From a virus, in the IMG/VR virus record IMGVR_UViG_3300048030_000422, positions 1 through 54,963 of that record: DNA of 54,963 bases. One strand, 5' to 3'. Of this stretch, positions 1 to 8,870 are shown in pieces; position 1 is the first letter of the stretch, and the number at the start of each line of letters is the position of its first letter. The notes beneath the pieces were generated by a model. That model had not been told where the DNA came from. It did no database searches and was given only the letters and a program-made list of their open reading frames with translations. The position numbers and the translations under genes are program-made.

Positions 1-281
1 AAAAAATTATATGGAGAGTTATAAATGTCTGTACGCATACTATTACCAGATGTTTTTTCATCTTCGTAACATTTACTGCATCCAGGAATCATTTCATCAT
101 TTAAAACACTTTCTCTATTTTGTTGCATAAAAGGATGGTTAAAAGGATCCTCTAAAGATAAATTTAAATCTGTTGGAACGTGTTCGTGTCTAAAATAACA
201 ACAGGGCATAACACGACCGTCTGGACGAATGGCCATATGGTGCATAGGAAGTTGACACGCATACTTTGGCAAATCCGACAT
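1..281 (-). CDS. Radical SAM protein, N-terminal twitch domain (partial, runs off the window)
   Basis: Only the first ~93 residues are inside the window; the 3' part lies beyond position 1. I translated it by hand from the ATG at 281-279, which overlaps the TAA of the upstream gene by one base (TAATG). Visible are C9, C27, C28, C68 and C71. C9/C27/C28 match the spacing in the complete enzyme at 4062-5468, and all match the auxiliary-cluster 'N-twitch' region of the other rSAM enzymes here (C...RPDG...CC, then PGCxxCYxxE). In that family the twitch half-domain binds an auxiliary Fe-S cluster and precedes the radical SAM core. The core CxxxCxxC is not visible, so the rSAM assignment is inferred from the shared N-terminus. 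It is the last visible gene of the minus-strand run that starts at 6559. Confidence 0.72.
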   Translation of the reverse strand, partial: MSDLPKYACQLPMHHMAIRPDGRVMPCCYFRHEHVPTDLNLSLEDPFNHPFMQQNRESVLNDEMIPGCSKCYEDEKTSGNSMRTDIYNSPYNF

Positions 282-835
282 TAGCTTTTCCAATGATCCG
301 GTTGCATTGGGTCTATACTAATTTCATTAATACATAACTGTTTAGGCTGATCAATAACCCATTTAATATATTTTGTAGCTTCGTCAATGTCTATAACAGT
401 CCTGTTAGGATGCTTTTCTTGATTATTACTCAATGTTCCAAAACTTATATAACTAATTTTAGGTCCACTGTGCCAAACACCATTTAATCCTAAAGTGTTT
501 GAATAATCTCTTAATGCTTTCTTTTCTGCATTGTATAACCAGCTGCCGCCTTTTTTTACTCTGTCAGTTGTACTACCAACATTAATAATGTGACACCAAT
601 GCTTTTCCAACATACATTTATGATAAACGATATTCAATAAAGTGGTTTGATGAAACTTAAATAACGCACTGCAATTTATAAAAACATCGTGTTCACATAC
701 ACGTTCTGCTAATCTTTCTTGATCTAGTTTACGTGCTAAATCATATCCTGTGGTTTGGCTGCAAAATTCTGCATCCGGATACAATTTGTGTAAGGCTTGA
801 GAAATGCCTGTTTCTTTGTTACCCGTTATAATCAT
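281..835 (-). CDS. Short-chain dehydrogenase/reductase-like protein
   Basis: The 184-residue protein has a Rossmann-type start (MIITGNKETGISQAL, compare TGxxxGIG), an INVGS strand carrying the catalytic-type Ser near residue 88, and YNAEK at 101-105, which fits the SDR YxxxK active site. SDR enzymes use NAD(P)H to interconvert alcohols and ketones, often on sugars or cofactors. It is much shorter than the usual ~250 residues: the central part is compressed and the C-terminal substrate lid is small. The TGNKETG loop also lacks the standard third glycine spacing. It overlaps the upstream rSAM gene by 17 nt and the downstream one by 1 nt, so it is translationally coupled to rSAM enzymes. The substrate is unknown. 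A degenerate, non-catalytic SDR is possible. Confidence 0.7.
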   Translation of the reverse strand: MIITGNKETGISQALHKLYPDAEFCSQTTGYDLARKLDQERLAERVCEHDVFINCSALFKFHQTTLLNIVYHKCMLEKHWCHIINVGSTTDRVKKGGSWLYNAEKKALRDYSNTLGLNGVWHSGPKISYISFGTLSNNQEKHPNRTVIDIDEATKYIKWVIDQPKQLCINEISIDPMQPDHWKS

Positions 836-1997
836 CTAGTACCTCTGTTTGTAAATGGTTACCAAGAACTTCTAAATATCTATCTTTATGCATACTCTTA
901 GGAGCACACAATCCGCAACCGCAAGTCATTTTAGGACAAATAATAGTTGGCATAGTGTTAGTTTTCATTTTTTGTTTTAAATCTTCAATAATTTTTTTGC
1001 CTTCACTAAGTTTTCCAATACGCCCACGTTTACCGTGTTCAAATTTTGCTTGGCAAGTTTGATGATGATAAACACTATCAGTTTGTTGTTCGATATGTAA
1101 GAAAAACCAATTAACACTACAACTCCAGCCTTTAAACTCTCTAAAGTCTACAAAATTACTTTTGCGACTTTTTGCACCTGCGTGTAACAACATATCTCTG
1201 CTGCCGCAACAAGGACGTCCAATACTGTTGCCAAGTTTTTTCTTTTCATTTTTCTTTTCACCGGCTGCACTCAAAACTTTGCTTATTTCTTTTTCATCAT
1301 TTTTCTTTTCATTTTTTACACGCCAATAATCTTTAAACCAAGCAAGTTGTTCATCATTATACTTGTGTGCAAAACTAGGACGACTATCCGGTTCTTCGCC
1401 GATCACTCTCGGAACATAGTCAACTTGGTGCTGTTCCAAGAAATTACATAATTCTTTACACTCGTCAAAGTATTCAGCGTGGAACATTACGTTTACACTT
1501 ACAGTAAAATTATGATTTTGACCTTGATAATGAAATTGTAATATTCTATCCTTAACTTGTTGTTTAAGTTTTTGGTCGCTTTCACTATGATAACTAACAG
1601 TGGCGTGATCAAAGTTTTGCATAACCGCAACACCCATTTTTTCGCCCATTGCACCGTTGGTTGTTAGAGCAAATCCACATTCCCATTTATCTTTATATTT
1701 TGTATCATATTCTGTTCTAAGATATTGAGCAAATGGAATAAAATTAGGATTTACTGTCGGTTCTCCTCCTGTAAATCCAATATTTGCTATTTTACTTTTT
1801 CTGTATTCAAGATGTATATCGATATATTCGTATAAAAAATCTACATTATTTTTTAATTCTTCAAGTGTTGCGTGTGCTGAAAAATTATCGTGCCTATGTA
1901 CTGGACAATAGCTACAATCATAATTGCATCTGCGTCCAGTATCCCAAGTAACCTGAAAGACGTGACCTGTAAGTAGGTCTATAGTATCAAAACTCAT
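819..1997 (-). CDS. Radical SAM enzyme with cysteine-rich C-terminus
   Basis: The 392-residue protein has the canonical [4Fe-4S]/SAM motif CNYDCSYC at residues 24-31 and a SAM-binding GGEP at 77-80. Further cysteines may hold auxiliary clusters: a CC pair near 262, two near 292-315, and a CPKMTCGCGLC run near 353-365. It lacks the N-terminal twitch domain seen in most of its neighbours and so represents a third rSAM architecture in this locus. Residues ~225-260 are rich in Lys and Glu and look like an inserted linker. Radical SAM enzymes cleave SAM to a 5'-deoxyadenosyl radical; the reaction here is unknown. The start overlaps the PP-loop gene by 11 nt and the end overlaps the SDR gene by 17 nt. 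Confidence 0.85.
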   Translation of the reverse strand: MSFDTIDLLTGHVFQVTWDTGRRCNYDCSYCPVHRHDNFSAHATLEELKNNVDFLYEYIDIHLEYRKSKIANIGFTGGEPTVNPNFIPFAQYLRTEYDTKYKDKWECGFALTTNGAMGEKMGVAVMQNFDHATVSYHSESDQKLKQQVKDRILQFHYQGQNHNFTVSVNVMFHAEYFDECKELCNFLEQHQVDYVPRVIGEEPDSRPSFAHKYNDEQLAWFKDYWRVKNEKKNDEKEISKVLSAAGEKKNEKKKLGNSIGRPCCGSRDMLLHAGAKSRKSNFVDFREFKGWSCSVNWFFLHIEQQTDSVYHHQTCQAKFEHGKRGRIGKLSEGKKIIEDLKQKMKTNTMPTIICPKMTCGCGLCAPKSMHKDRYLEVLGNHLQTEVLDDYNG

Positions 1998-2811
1998 TAA
2001 TTTCCTTTATCATTTCAGGCACTCTTTGTTCTGCCCACTGTCTTTCGTCACACCACCAGCATTCATTGCATATAGGTACATCCATACCAGGTGTGTACTT
2101 GGTAAAATCCTTGACAACATCTGATACAACGTGATTATGATTAATATCTCCTTCACAGCTACGTGTAGTATAATATAAATCCTCCACATTGTAAAGATAA
2201 TATTGTGCAACAATCCAATCTTTTTTTACATATCTAAAAGGATGACAAAAATGTGCCTTTAATTTTGGGCTATAATAAAGAACATCTATTAATTTAGCAT
2301 CTTCGGCATTTCCGTCTCTGTTTTTCATACGGTCTTCACGTGAATCGTCTGGATTCTTACTTGTAGCATTGAATACAGCATCTAAATTATATTCCCAACT
2401 TGCAAATTTGTTAAAATCTCCAACAATAATTTGATCTCCGCTTCTGCCATTTATTATAGGACCACTTACTCCGTGTTCTAATGCAGGAGGAATAAATGTT
2501 GTATGCCTATTTTCAATAATTTCTGGATAAAGACTTTTTAATTTATTGAAAACTTGTATACTCCACCATCCTTGCCACGGTCTTGTTTCCCAACAACGCT
2601 GATATGTAATAACATCTATTTTACAATCTAATTGATTATCTGTTATAATCTTGCCTAGCAAGTAACATAACAATGCGCTGTCTGCACCTCCACTTAAATT
2701 TACACCAATACGTTTCCACTTTTTACTAAACAGTATATCTAAATGGTTTACTTTTGTTATTATAAATTCGTCACTTAGTTTTTCATACAATTTGTTGCTT
2801 GCTTCAAACAT
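1987..2811 (-). CDS. PP-loop ATP pyrophosphatase (QueC/asparagine-synthase-like)
   Basis: The ~274-residue protein has the PP-loop SGGADS at residues 40-45, the ATP-pyrophosphatase signature that adenylates a carbonyl or carboxylate. The C-terminus has a lone Cys followed by CNECWWC, resembling the Zn-binding C-terminus of QueC (7-cyano-7-deazaguanine synthase). No partner preQ0 genes (QueD, QueE, FolE) are visible here, so a deazaguanine role is only one possibility; amidation or adenylation of another substrate fits equally. I place the start at ATG 2811-2809, which overlaps the upstream rSAM stop by 8 nt. A longer reading frame reaches 2889 but would overlap that gene by 86 nt with a low-complexity extension. 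The gene sits between two rSAM genes in the same run. Confidence 0.75.
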   Translation of the reverse strand: MFEASNKLYEKLSDEFIITKVNHLDILFSKKWKRIGVNLSGGADSALLCYLLGKIITDNQLDCKIDVITYQRCWETRPWQGWWSIQVFNKLKSLYPEIIENRHTTFIPPALEHGVSGPIINGRSGDQIIVGDFNKFASWEYNLDAVFNATSKNPDDSREDRMKNRDGNAEDAKLIDVLYYSPKLKAHFCHPFRYVKKDWIVAQYYLYNVEDLYYTTRSCEGDINHNHVVSDVVKDFTKYTPGMDVPICNECWWCDERQWAEQRVPEMIKEINEF

Positions 2812-4069
2812 TTCTATAAATCCTATTTGTGTTTTTATCAAATTGATAATTTGTAAAATGGTCGTTAAATTCTTGTTTCCATATAACATCAGTTTTTTTA
2901 ATATATTCTTTAAATGCTGTCCAATGTTTTTCTTCTACTTTATGATTATGAATATATTCCCAGATGTTTTTAATGCCTTGATATGCAATAAAACAATCAC
3001 TTCTATCTTTTGATGTAAATTTTGTTAGGTATGCAATAGCACTATTAAGTTCTCTTTCGGTTTCGTCTTTGAAATGCAACATCATAAGAGCAGGATTTAG
3101 GTAGTCAGGTGTGTATATAATACTAATGTTAATAAAATCACATTCTAATTCTATAAACCCTTTAATAATATCTTTAAACTGCATAAGCTGATATACACCA
3201 GTTGTACATATTAGTGCAATTTTTGTTTTTTTACTTCGTACAGATTTAAAAGTTGCAATATTTTTTGCTAATGTATCCCAATCGCCGCCTCTAAAATATT
3301 GATACATTCCTGGGCTACAATCAATACTTATTTTGACTTCACTGCTACCAAACTTATCTAAACAATCACTAAGAGCTATTGGATCAAAAGGTGCATTAAA
3401 ATTTGTATGAAACATCACAAACATATTTTTTGCATTTGGATGTTCTGCAAGTCTTTTCAGTGTTGGTAAGAATGGCTTTTGATATAATACTTCGCCGCCT
3501 GCAAAGTCTACTCTTTCTAGATTTGGAAAGTTTTCGATAAGATCATCAACTACTTCTAGTGCCATTTCGGTATTTAACTCGATGCGTAGATCTTCGTCAA
3601 TGTGTTCTCTATGCATATCTTGTGTAAGTTGTAGTAAATTATGTTCACGATCAATTTCATCAGGCTGATAACGTTTTAGTTTTGTCATCCATCCACTACT
3701 AAAAGCTGCACTACAATGTAGACAAGCCATATTACAAGCATTACTAAAACGTATTTCGATAGTTTTAAGGCCTTCAAATTTAGTAGCACCTGTGCCATAA
3801 TCAGTGTAGCTTGTATCAGGCGGAGATTCCTGTCTCATACTAATACCGGCATTTTGTTCTTCAACGACTTGACACATATCACAGCCTCTAGGCCAGTTAC
3901 CTTGGAGTAAATCTAGTCTGTGTTTTTTAAATGCGTCATTGTTAAAATACTGACTAGGTAAATGTCCTTTTGCTAACCATTGTAATCTGTCAGATTGCTG
4001 TGGACAACTTGTAGCAAATTGTTGTTTCAAATTTAAACCACCTAATGCATAATAACAAGGCTTACTCAT
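2804..4069 (-). CDS. Twitch-domain radical SAM enzyme
   Basis: The 421-residue protein has N-terminal auxiliary-cluster cysteines C5, C22, C63 and C66 (GCDMCxxxEE), then the radical SAM core with CNMACLHC at 112-119. An FAGGE strand follows near residue 190, equivalent to the GGE motif that binds the SAM amino group. The order, half-SPASM first and rSAM core second, marks the 'N-twitch rSAM' group. The N-terminal cysteine pattern differs from its neighbour at 4062 (no adjacent CC pair), so the two are diverged paralogues and not recent copies. The start overlaps the upstream gene by 8 nt. Substrate unknown; proteins with a SPASM or twitch domain often modify peptides or proteins. Confidence 0.85.
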   Translation of the reverse strand: MSKPCYYALGGLNLKQQFATSCPQQSDRLQWLAKGHLPSQYFNNDAFKKHRLDLLQGNWPRGCDMCQVVEEQNAGISMRQESPPDTSYTDYGTGATKFEGLKTIEIRFSNACNMACLHCSAAFSSGWMTKLKRYQPDEIDREHNLLQLTQDMHREHIDEDLRIELNTEMALEVVDDLIENFPNLERVDFAGGEVLYQKPFLPTLKRLAEHPNAKNMFVMFHTNFNAPFDPIALSDCLDKFGSSEVKISIDCSPGMYQYFRGGDWDTLAKNIATFKSVRSKKTKIALICTTGVYQLMQFKDIIKGFIELECDFINISIIYTPDYLNPALMMLHFKDETERELNSAIAYLTKFTSKDRSDCFIAYQGIKNIWEYIHNHKVEEKHWTAFKEYIKKTDVIWKQEFNDHFTNYQFDKNTNRIYRNV

Positions 4070-5468
4070 TAAATATATCCTTCATTTCTGGAAATGTTTC
4101 TTCAAATGTTATTCCACGTTGTCGATCACACAAGGATAAAAATTCTTTCATTTCGGGTAGTCGTCTACTCCAATCTTCACTTTCCATAAAATTTACCATA
4201 CCTTGTAAACGTTTGATACCATATCCTGCATCTCGCCATTGATCGTATGTGACAGCTTTTTTACCGTGCTTGTACCATATAGGTACTCCCTTTTCCCAAT
4301 TATCTTCCCACCAAGGATAAAACTCTTCATATTTTTTGCGTACTTCTGCCTTAAACCATTTAGGCAAAACTTTTACATTTAAATGAGGAGGGTGATATAC
4401 AAAATGATAATTTATTCCTCCTGCACCAAATGGCCACATATTTACTTTTTGAAATCCTTGTTCTAACTTCCATTTTATAAAGTCAGGCAAGTAATAAATG
4501 TTTAATGCTTGAACTGCACAAGCAACTGTAATTTCAACATTTACACTTGTTTGTTTATCTAATATATGAAATACTTCTTCTGTGCGCTTCCATTTGCTAG
4601 GATAGCGTATATAATCATTCATTTCGTGAATACTATCAACACTATAATGAAAACGTACTAGCTTGAACTGTTTCCACAAGTCAAATAAATCTTCGCGCCA
4701 CTCTACACCATTTGAATTATAGCGTAGTTCTAAATCCTTTGCGATACCCTGTCGTATTGCTTCTTCAAGAATCTCATAATGTTCTTCAATTATTAAACTT
4801 TCGCCACCTGCAAAGTAAATTTGTTGCATATTAGGCATCTGGTCATAAAACTGTTTCCAAAACACAGGATTTTGTTTATGCCAATTATAACTACTGCCGT
4901 TTGTACTGCCCTTATCCTGCCATTGCATTGTTTCTTTAAGGCTTTTGTTTTGTACAGCAGGAAATATTTTTTTATAATCTTTAATCCACCCTGAACTATC
5001 GTGTGGTGAACACATTACACAAGCAAGTTGACATTTAGTACCAAAACGTAAATCAATGTATGCCAACTGTGGAGGTACTTCTCCATCTTCAGTAGTATTA
5101 GCAATTAGTTCATCTACATTAGTGCGTTGACTCCAATATTCAGTTTCCCACATACGCTTACTATTGTGTCCTGCTGCTTCTTCTCTATAACACTTCAAAC
5201 AACTAGGTGGCTTTTCGCCATTCATCATTTGCTTACGCACATTTTTCATATACTCGCTATTCCAAGCAGTTTGAAAATCTGTTACGTTAAGATTATTAGG
5301 TTTGCCGTCATCGGTTTTAAGAATACCAACTTGTCCACCGTGCTCTTTATCATTTGTAGGACCAACCGAACTTGCATTTGCTGTGCAACAAACTCTCATA
5401 CTACCGTCTGGTCTTGTGCTAAGATGTACCCAAGGAAGGATACAAAACGTGTCACTTACTTTATTCAT
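4062..5468 (-). CDS. Twitch-domain radical SAM enzyme
   Basis: The 468-residue protein is the largest rSAM here. The N-terminal twitch cysteines are C9 (FCxLPW), C27, C28, C90 and C93 (PPSCLKCYREEAAG); the core motif CQLACVMC is at 146-153 and is followed by an FAGGES strand. The N-terminal FCILPWVHLSTRPDG is the best-preserved example of the twitch start in this window and anchors the comparison with the partial gene at 1-281. The C-terminal ~100 residues are aromatic and basic, with no further Cys cluster except one near the end (SLCDRQRG). The start ATG overlaps the preceding rSAM stop by 4 nt (ATGA), indicating coupled translation. Confidence 0.87.
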   Translation of the reverse strand: MNKVSDTFCILPWVHLSTRPDGSMRVCCTANASSVGPTNDKEHGGQVGILKTDDGKPNNLNVTDFQTAWNSEYMKNVRKQMMNGEKPPSCLKCYREEAAGHNSKRMWETEYWSQRTNVDELIANTTEDGEVPPQLAYIDLRFGTKCQLACVMCSPHDSSGWIKDYKKIFPAVQNKSLKETMQWQDKGSTNGSSYNWHKQNPVFWKQFYDQMPNMQQIYFAGGESLIIEEHYEILEEAIRQGIAKDLELRYNSNGVEWREDLFDLWKQFKLVRFHYSVDSIHEMNDYIRYPSKWKRTEEVFHILDKQTSVNVEITVACAVQALNIYYLPDFIKWKLEQGFQKVNMWPFGAGGINYHFVYHPPHLNVKVLPKWFKAEVRKKYEEFYPWWEDNWEKGVPIWYKHGKKAVTYDQWRDAGYGIKRLQGMVNFMESEDWSRRLPEMKEFLSLCDRQRGITFEETFPEMKDIFNE

Positions 5469-6559
5469 ACTGTACTTATGTTATTATCTATGTAGTTTAT
5501 TTCATTATGATATGCTTTGTTTTTTGCACAAGTTCTAATACATCTACTTAAATGCATTTCGTGTTCCGGATCCCAACTTGCATACAATAACTTTTTATAC
5601 CAAGTGTGTTCTAAAATTTCTTCTTTACTATGGTGCCGTAAACTATTCCAATTTGGTTCAAATTTATTTAACTTATCTAGTATGCCTTCCTTATTTTTGA
5701 AAGCACTATCCCAAAGAAAACAACAAGGCCATAATGTTAAATCGCTTGCAATAAATATTTCACCTTCGTGAATGTATTTGCACACAACTGTTTTTAAAAT
5801 TTCTTGTTTTTTTGTTTCAAAATCTTTATTTTGTTTTTTTGCTTTGTATTGGGCAATAAATTTATCTAAATCTTTTACATCTTTTTTCTTACTATGTTCC
5901 TTAGACCCTGTAGTAGTAATTTTCTTTTCTTCAACTACAACTTTTTTAATTTCCTTGTCTTTTTTAGAAATTTTTGCTATCCAGTCGTGATAGCTGTTAC
6001 GCATACCGGTTCTTGTAGCAAAAGTAAATCCTAAACTTTCAGCGTGTATTTTTGCTTTATCAACTTCGTGTTCATTATGGTCAAATATAATATAAATCCA
6101 ACTTGCACTTCCTGTAGGAGCATAAAAACTATATGCTTGCATATTACGTGATACAATATTAAATTTTGTGTTTACTCTATATATGTGATTAGTTTGCTCG
6201 TGGCCGTCTACGCAAAAATGTATAAACACTAGTCCAGGTCTTTCGGCTGCGATTTTACCTAGCCTTGCCCACCATTCAGCTTTTTGTATTCCTCCGTTGG
6301 TACTAAGTTCGCAGTATCCTCCCATACTTGATAGGTAATCAACCATATCAACACATTCGATATGCAGTGCAGGATCTCCTAGTACACCGCAAAACTTAAA
6401 TTCTACTCCAGTATAATCATCAGGTGGAAATATACGTTTTATATCCTCAAATGTAAAACTTTGTATAGTCAATAGATCTTTGTTAAGTGTTCTAGCACAC
6501 CCCGGACAGGCTGCATTACAATCACTTGTGATTTCTAATTCTACTTTTTTAATTTTCAT
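5465..6559 (-). CDS. Radical SAM enzyme with C-terminal SPASM-like cysteines
   Basis: The 364-residue protein has CNAACPGC at residues 14-21, almost at the N-terminus, a CGVLGDP segment where other rSAM enzymes have GGEP, and C-terminal cysteines: WPCCFLW near 275 and CIRTC near 338. This is the reverse of the twitch-first order of its neighbours. It is a clear paralogue of the enzyme at 7785-8870, sharing the LEIT-CxxxCPxC start, STNGG/MNTNAG, VDGxExTNHxYR and HNEHxVxxA segments. Between core and C-terminal domain it carries a Lys/Glu/Ser-rich insert (about residues 200-235) that is probably disordered. It is first gene of the run down to position 1, and a CATAAATA late-type element lies upstream at 6594-6587. 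Confidence 0.85.
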   Translation of the reverse strand: MKIKKVELEITSDCNAACPGCARTLNKDLLTIQSFTFEDIKRIFPPDDYTGVEFKFCGVLGDPALHIECVDMVDYLSSMGGYCELSTNGGIQKAEWWARLGKIAAERPGLVFIHFCVDGHEQTNHIYRVNTKFNIVSRNMQAYSFYAPTGSASWIYIIFDHNEHEVDKAKIHAESLGFTFATRTGMRNSYHDWIAKISKKDKEIKKVVVEEKKITTTGSKEHSKKKDVKDLDKFIAQYKAKKQNKDFETKKQEILKTVVCKYIHEGEIFIASDLTLWPCCFLWDSAFKNKEGILDKLNKFEPNWNSLRHHSKEEILEHTWYKKLLYASWDPEHEMHLSRCIRTCAKNKAYHNEINYIDNNISTV

Positions 6560-6591
6560 AATATGCGCACTTTACTTAGCTAAATATATTT

Positions 6592-7797
6592 ATGAATAAC
6601 AAATTGTGTGCTGCACCTTTTATATCTTTTTATACAGGCTCTAATCATAAAGTGACTAGCTGCTGTGCTATGTATGACCCGATAGGTAATAGCAATAAAG
6701 ACACATTTGAAAACATTATGAATTCAACCACTGCAAAACGTGTGCGTAAAACGTTAATGAACAACGAATTTCCGCCTGAATGTTCTGCTTGTGCAGATGT
6801 TGAAAAACAAACAGGAGATATTGCAAGTGTAAGGAAATTTAGTAATCGCTTAGTAGACAATACAGATTTTTTAAATAATACTGCATCAGACGGAACTTTA
6901 ATAAAACAAACTCCTGTGTTTTTAGATTTACTGTTCAGTAATAAATGTAATTTTGCTTGTATGGGGTGTGATCCTACACTTAGCAGTACTATTGCAGACA
7001 AATACACAGACGCATATGATCTAGTTTTTGATAAATCCTATGAAAGAAAAAATTGGCACAATAAATCAGATATTGTAGATTATATATTAAAATATAAAGA
7101 TAGTATTAGGCTTATACATTTCAACGGTGGTGAACCATTTATGCAGACAGAAGTTCACGAAATCTTAGACGTGCTAAAAAAACATAATTTACAAAAACAA
7201 ATAAAAATATGGTCACATACAAACGGAAGTGTAAAAAAATATAAAGGCGTTGATGTTATAGAAGACTACTTACAATATTGGGGAGAAAATTGCGAAATTA
7301 GTTTAAGCCACGATTTACATTATGCCAAAGGCGAATATGTTAGATACGGACTTGTAACTAAAAAATGGGAAGAAAATTTTCAACGTATTACAGATGCAAA
7401 CATAATGATTAATATACATACAAGTTACAATATTTTTAATTGTTTACATTTGTGCGATTTATTTGATTACTATACAAAACATTTAAATCATAAAGGCGAT
7501 TTAAGTTTATGTCCCTGGTATAATCCTAAGCCGTTTACTGCTCCACTAGCACAAGTTAACAGTGATATACTTTACAAAGCAAATGACCAACTTAACGAAA
7601 TGCAAATGATATTAGCCAAAGGTGGTAAAAATATTGCGTGGAATACTAGAGAACTTAGAAACTTTTTAAACATCAAATGGGAAGATATAGAAGAACAACA
7701 TAATAGATTTAAAAAATCAATAACTAAATTTGACTTACTTAGAAATACTAATTTTGTAGAAACATTTCCAGAGCTGCGTTGTCTTTATGAAAATTGA
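6592..7797 (+). CDS. Twitch-domain radical SAM enzyme on the opposite strand
   Basis: The 401-residue protein has twitch cysteines C6, C24, C25, C64 and C67 (PPECSACADVE), core CNFACMGC at 119-126 and an FNGGEPF strand. It belongs to the same N-twitch group as 4062-5468 and 16415-17788 but is the only rSAM gene on the plus strand. The ATG at 6592 is well supported because the family motif LCAAPF begins at residue 5. There is no Shine-Dalgarno sequence: only 5 nt separate the ATG from a CTAAATA late-type element (6580-6586), so the transcript may be leaderless. Its 3' end overlaps the convergent rSAM gene at 7785 by 13 nt, leaving no room for a terminator. Confidence 0.87.
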   Translation: MNNKLCAAPFISFYTGSNHKVTSCCAMYDPIGNSNKDTFENIMNSTTAKRVRKTLMNNEFPPECSACADVEKQTGDIASVRKFSNRLVDNTDFLNNTASDGTLIKQTPVFLDLLFSNKCNFACMGCDPTLSSTIADKYTDAYDLVFDKSYERKNWHNKSDIVDYILKYKDSIRLIHFNGGEPFMQTEVHEILDVLKKHNLQKQIKIWSHTNGSVKKYKGVDVIEDYLQYWGENCEISLSHDLHYAKGEYVRYGLVTKKWEENFQRITDANIMINIHTSYNIFNCLHLCDLFDYYTKHLNHKGDLSLCPWYNPKPFTAPLAQVNSDILYKANDQLNEMQMILAKGGKNIAWNTRELRNFLNIKWEDIEEQHNRFKKSITKFDLLRNTNFVETFPELRCLYEN

Positions 7798-8870
7798 GCT
7801 GCAAATGGATCAAATTTTGCTCCGCATTTTTCACTACAAACTCCTAATTTACCTTCTTTAATTGATTGTGCATTCCAACTATCTTCGATGCTTTTTAACA
7901 AAGGTCCGTCCATTACTTTTTTCATATCATTCATTATTACATTGATGCCGCCTTTGCCGCCTGCTTTATCAATATGATCCCATATTTGTTCTACTTTAGG
8001 ATCTTTATGCCACCATTTATACATACGTCCAGCAGTCCAACAACAAGGCATTAGTAACCCTTCTGCTGTAATAAAAATATTTCCAGCGTCTTTGACTTTG
8101 CATTTTATTTTAGCTACGTTGTAATAATCCATCATAGTGCCGTATTGTTTAGCAATCGTTTCTTGTTTTGCAAGTTCTTTATTTGCAAACTTTACTTCAT
8201 TTGGCTTTGATAATGTTTGTGTTTTTTCGCCTTTACGATTTATAGCTTGATGTTTTTCTTTACCAGTCATTTTCTTAGTACTGTAGAAACGTCCTGTTTT
8301 TTTCTTTATAAACTTTTCACAACCCCATTCGTTTGCAAGACGTTCTGCTTCTTCTACTTGATGCTCGTTGTGTTGGAATATAATATAATCCCAACGTGCT
8401 CTACCGCCTGCTGCAATAAAAGCCTTCATATTTGTTTCAACTTTATCCCATTGTACATTTTGTCTATATAAATGATTTGTATCCTCTAGTCCGTCAACAC
8501 TAAAAATTACAGCACCGTTGCGGCCAAAAACTTGTGCAAGTTCCATCCACCAAGGCATATCTCTAGCGCCAGCATTGGTATTCATACTAAGCCACATTGT
8601 AGGATTATGTTCTCTAAAATATTTGAATATTTCTAATGTATCTTTTGCAACTATAGGATCACCTAAGTTTCCACACATATACATAGTTTTTAATTGTTTA
8701 ATAAAATCAGGTTTAAAAATTTTTTTTGCTTTTTGCAAAGTTATTTCAGCATTTGTTAAATGAGGATTGTCGTCACCACCATTCATATTCCTATCGCACA
8801 TAGGACAGGCTGCTTGACATTTTTGTGTTATTTCTAAATGTACTTCTTTTACATCTTCATACTTATACAT
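7785..8870 (-). CDS. Radical SAM enzyme with C-terminal SPASM-like cysteines
   Basis: The 361-residue protein has core CQAACPMC at residues 18-25, CGNLGDP in the GGEP position, then MPCCW near 272 and CSEKC near 346 as likely auxiliary-cluster ligands. It is paralogous along its length to the enzyme at 5465-6559. The shared CDxN/CxRT start after the core cysteines, VDGxEDTNHLYR and FQHNEHQVEEA segments are easy to align. It also has a Lys-rich stretch (about residues 190-225) at the place where its paralogue has one. It is last in the minus-strand run that begins at 14327, overlapping the upstream gene by 22 nt and converging with the plus-strand rSAM gene. Substrate unknown. Confidence 0.85.
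   Translation of the reverse strand: MYKYEDVKEVHLEITQKCQAACPMCDRNMNGGDDNPHLTNAEITLQKAKKIFKPDFIKQLKTMYMCGNLGDPIVAKDTLEIFKYFREHNPTMWLSMNTNAGARDMPWWMELAQVFGRNGAVIFSVDGLEDTNHLYRQNVQWDKVETNMKAFIAAGGRARWDYIIFQHNEHQVEEAERLANEWGCEKFIKKKTGRFYSTKKMTGKEKHQAINRKGEKTQTLSKPNEVKFANKELAKQETIAKQYGTMMDYYNVAKIKCKVKDAGNIFITAEGLLMPCCWTAGRMYKWWHKDPKVEQIWDHIDKAGGKGGINVIMNDMKKVMDGPLLKSIEDSWNAQSIKEGKLGVCSEKCGAKFDPFAAQFS

Noticed and set aside
819-2811. A complete queuosine/preQ0 pathway
   Set aside because: A QueC-like PP-loop protein and a nearby rSAM are present, but the rSAM has a standard CX3CX2C core and no QueD or FolE homologue is visible, so I did not name queC or queE.
1987-2889. A longer start for the PP-loop gene at 2889
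   Set aside because: It would overlap the upstream rSAM by 86 nt. The ATG at 2811 gives an 8-nt overlap like the rest of the operon and keeps the PP-loop domain intact.
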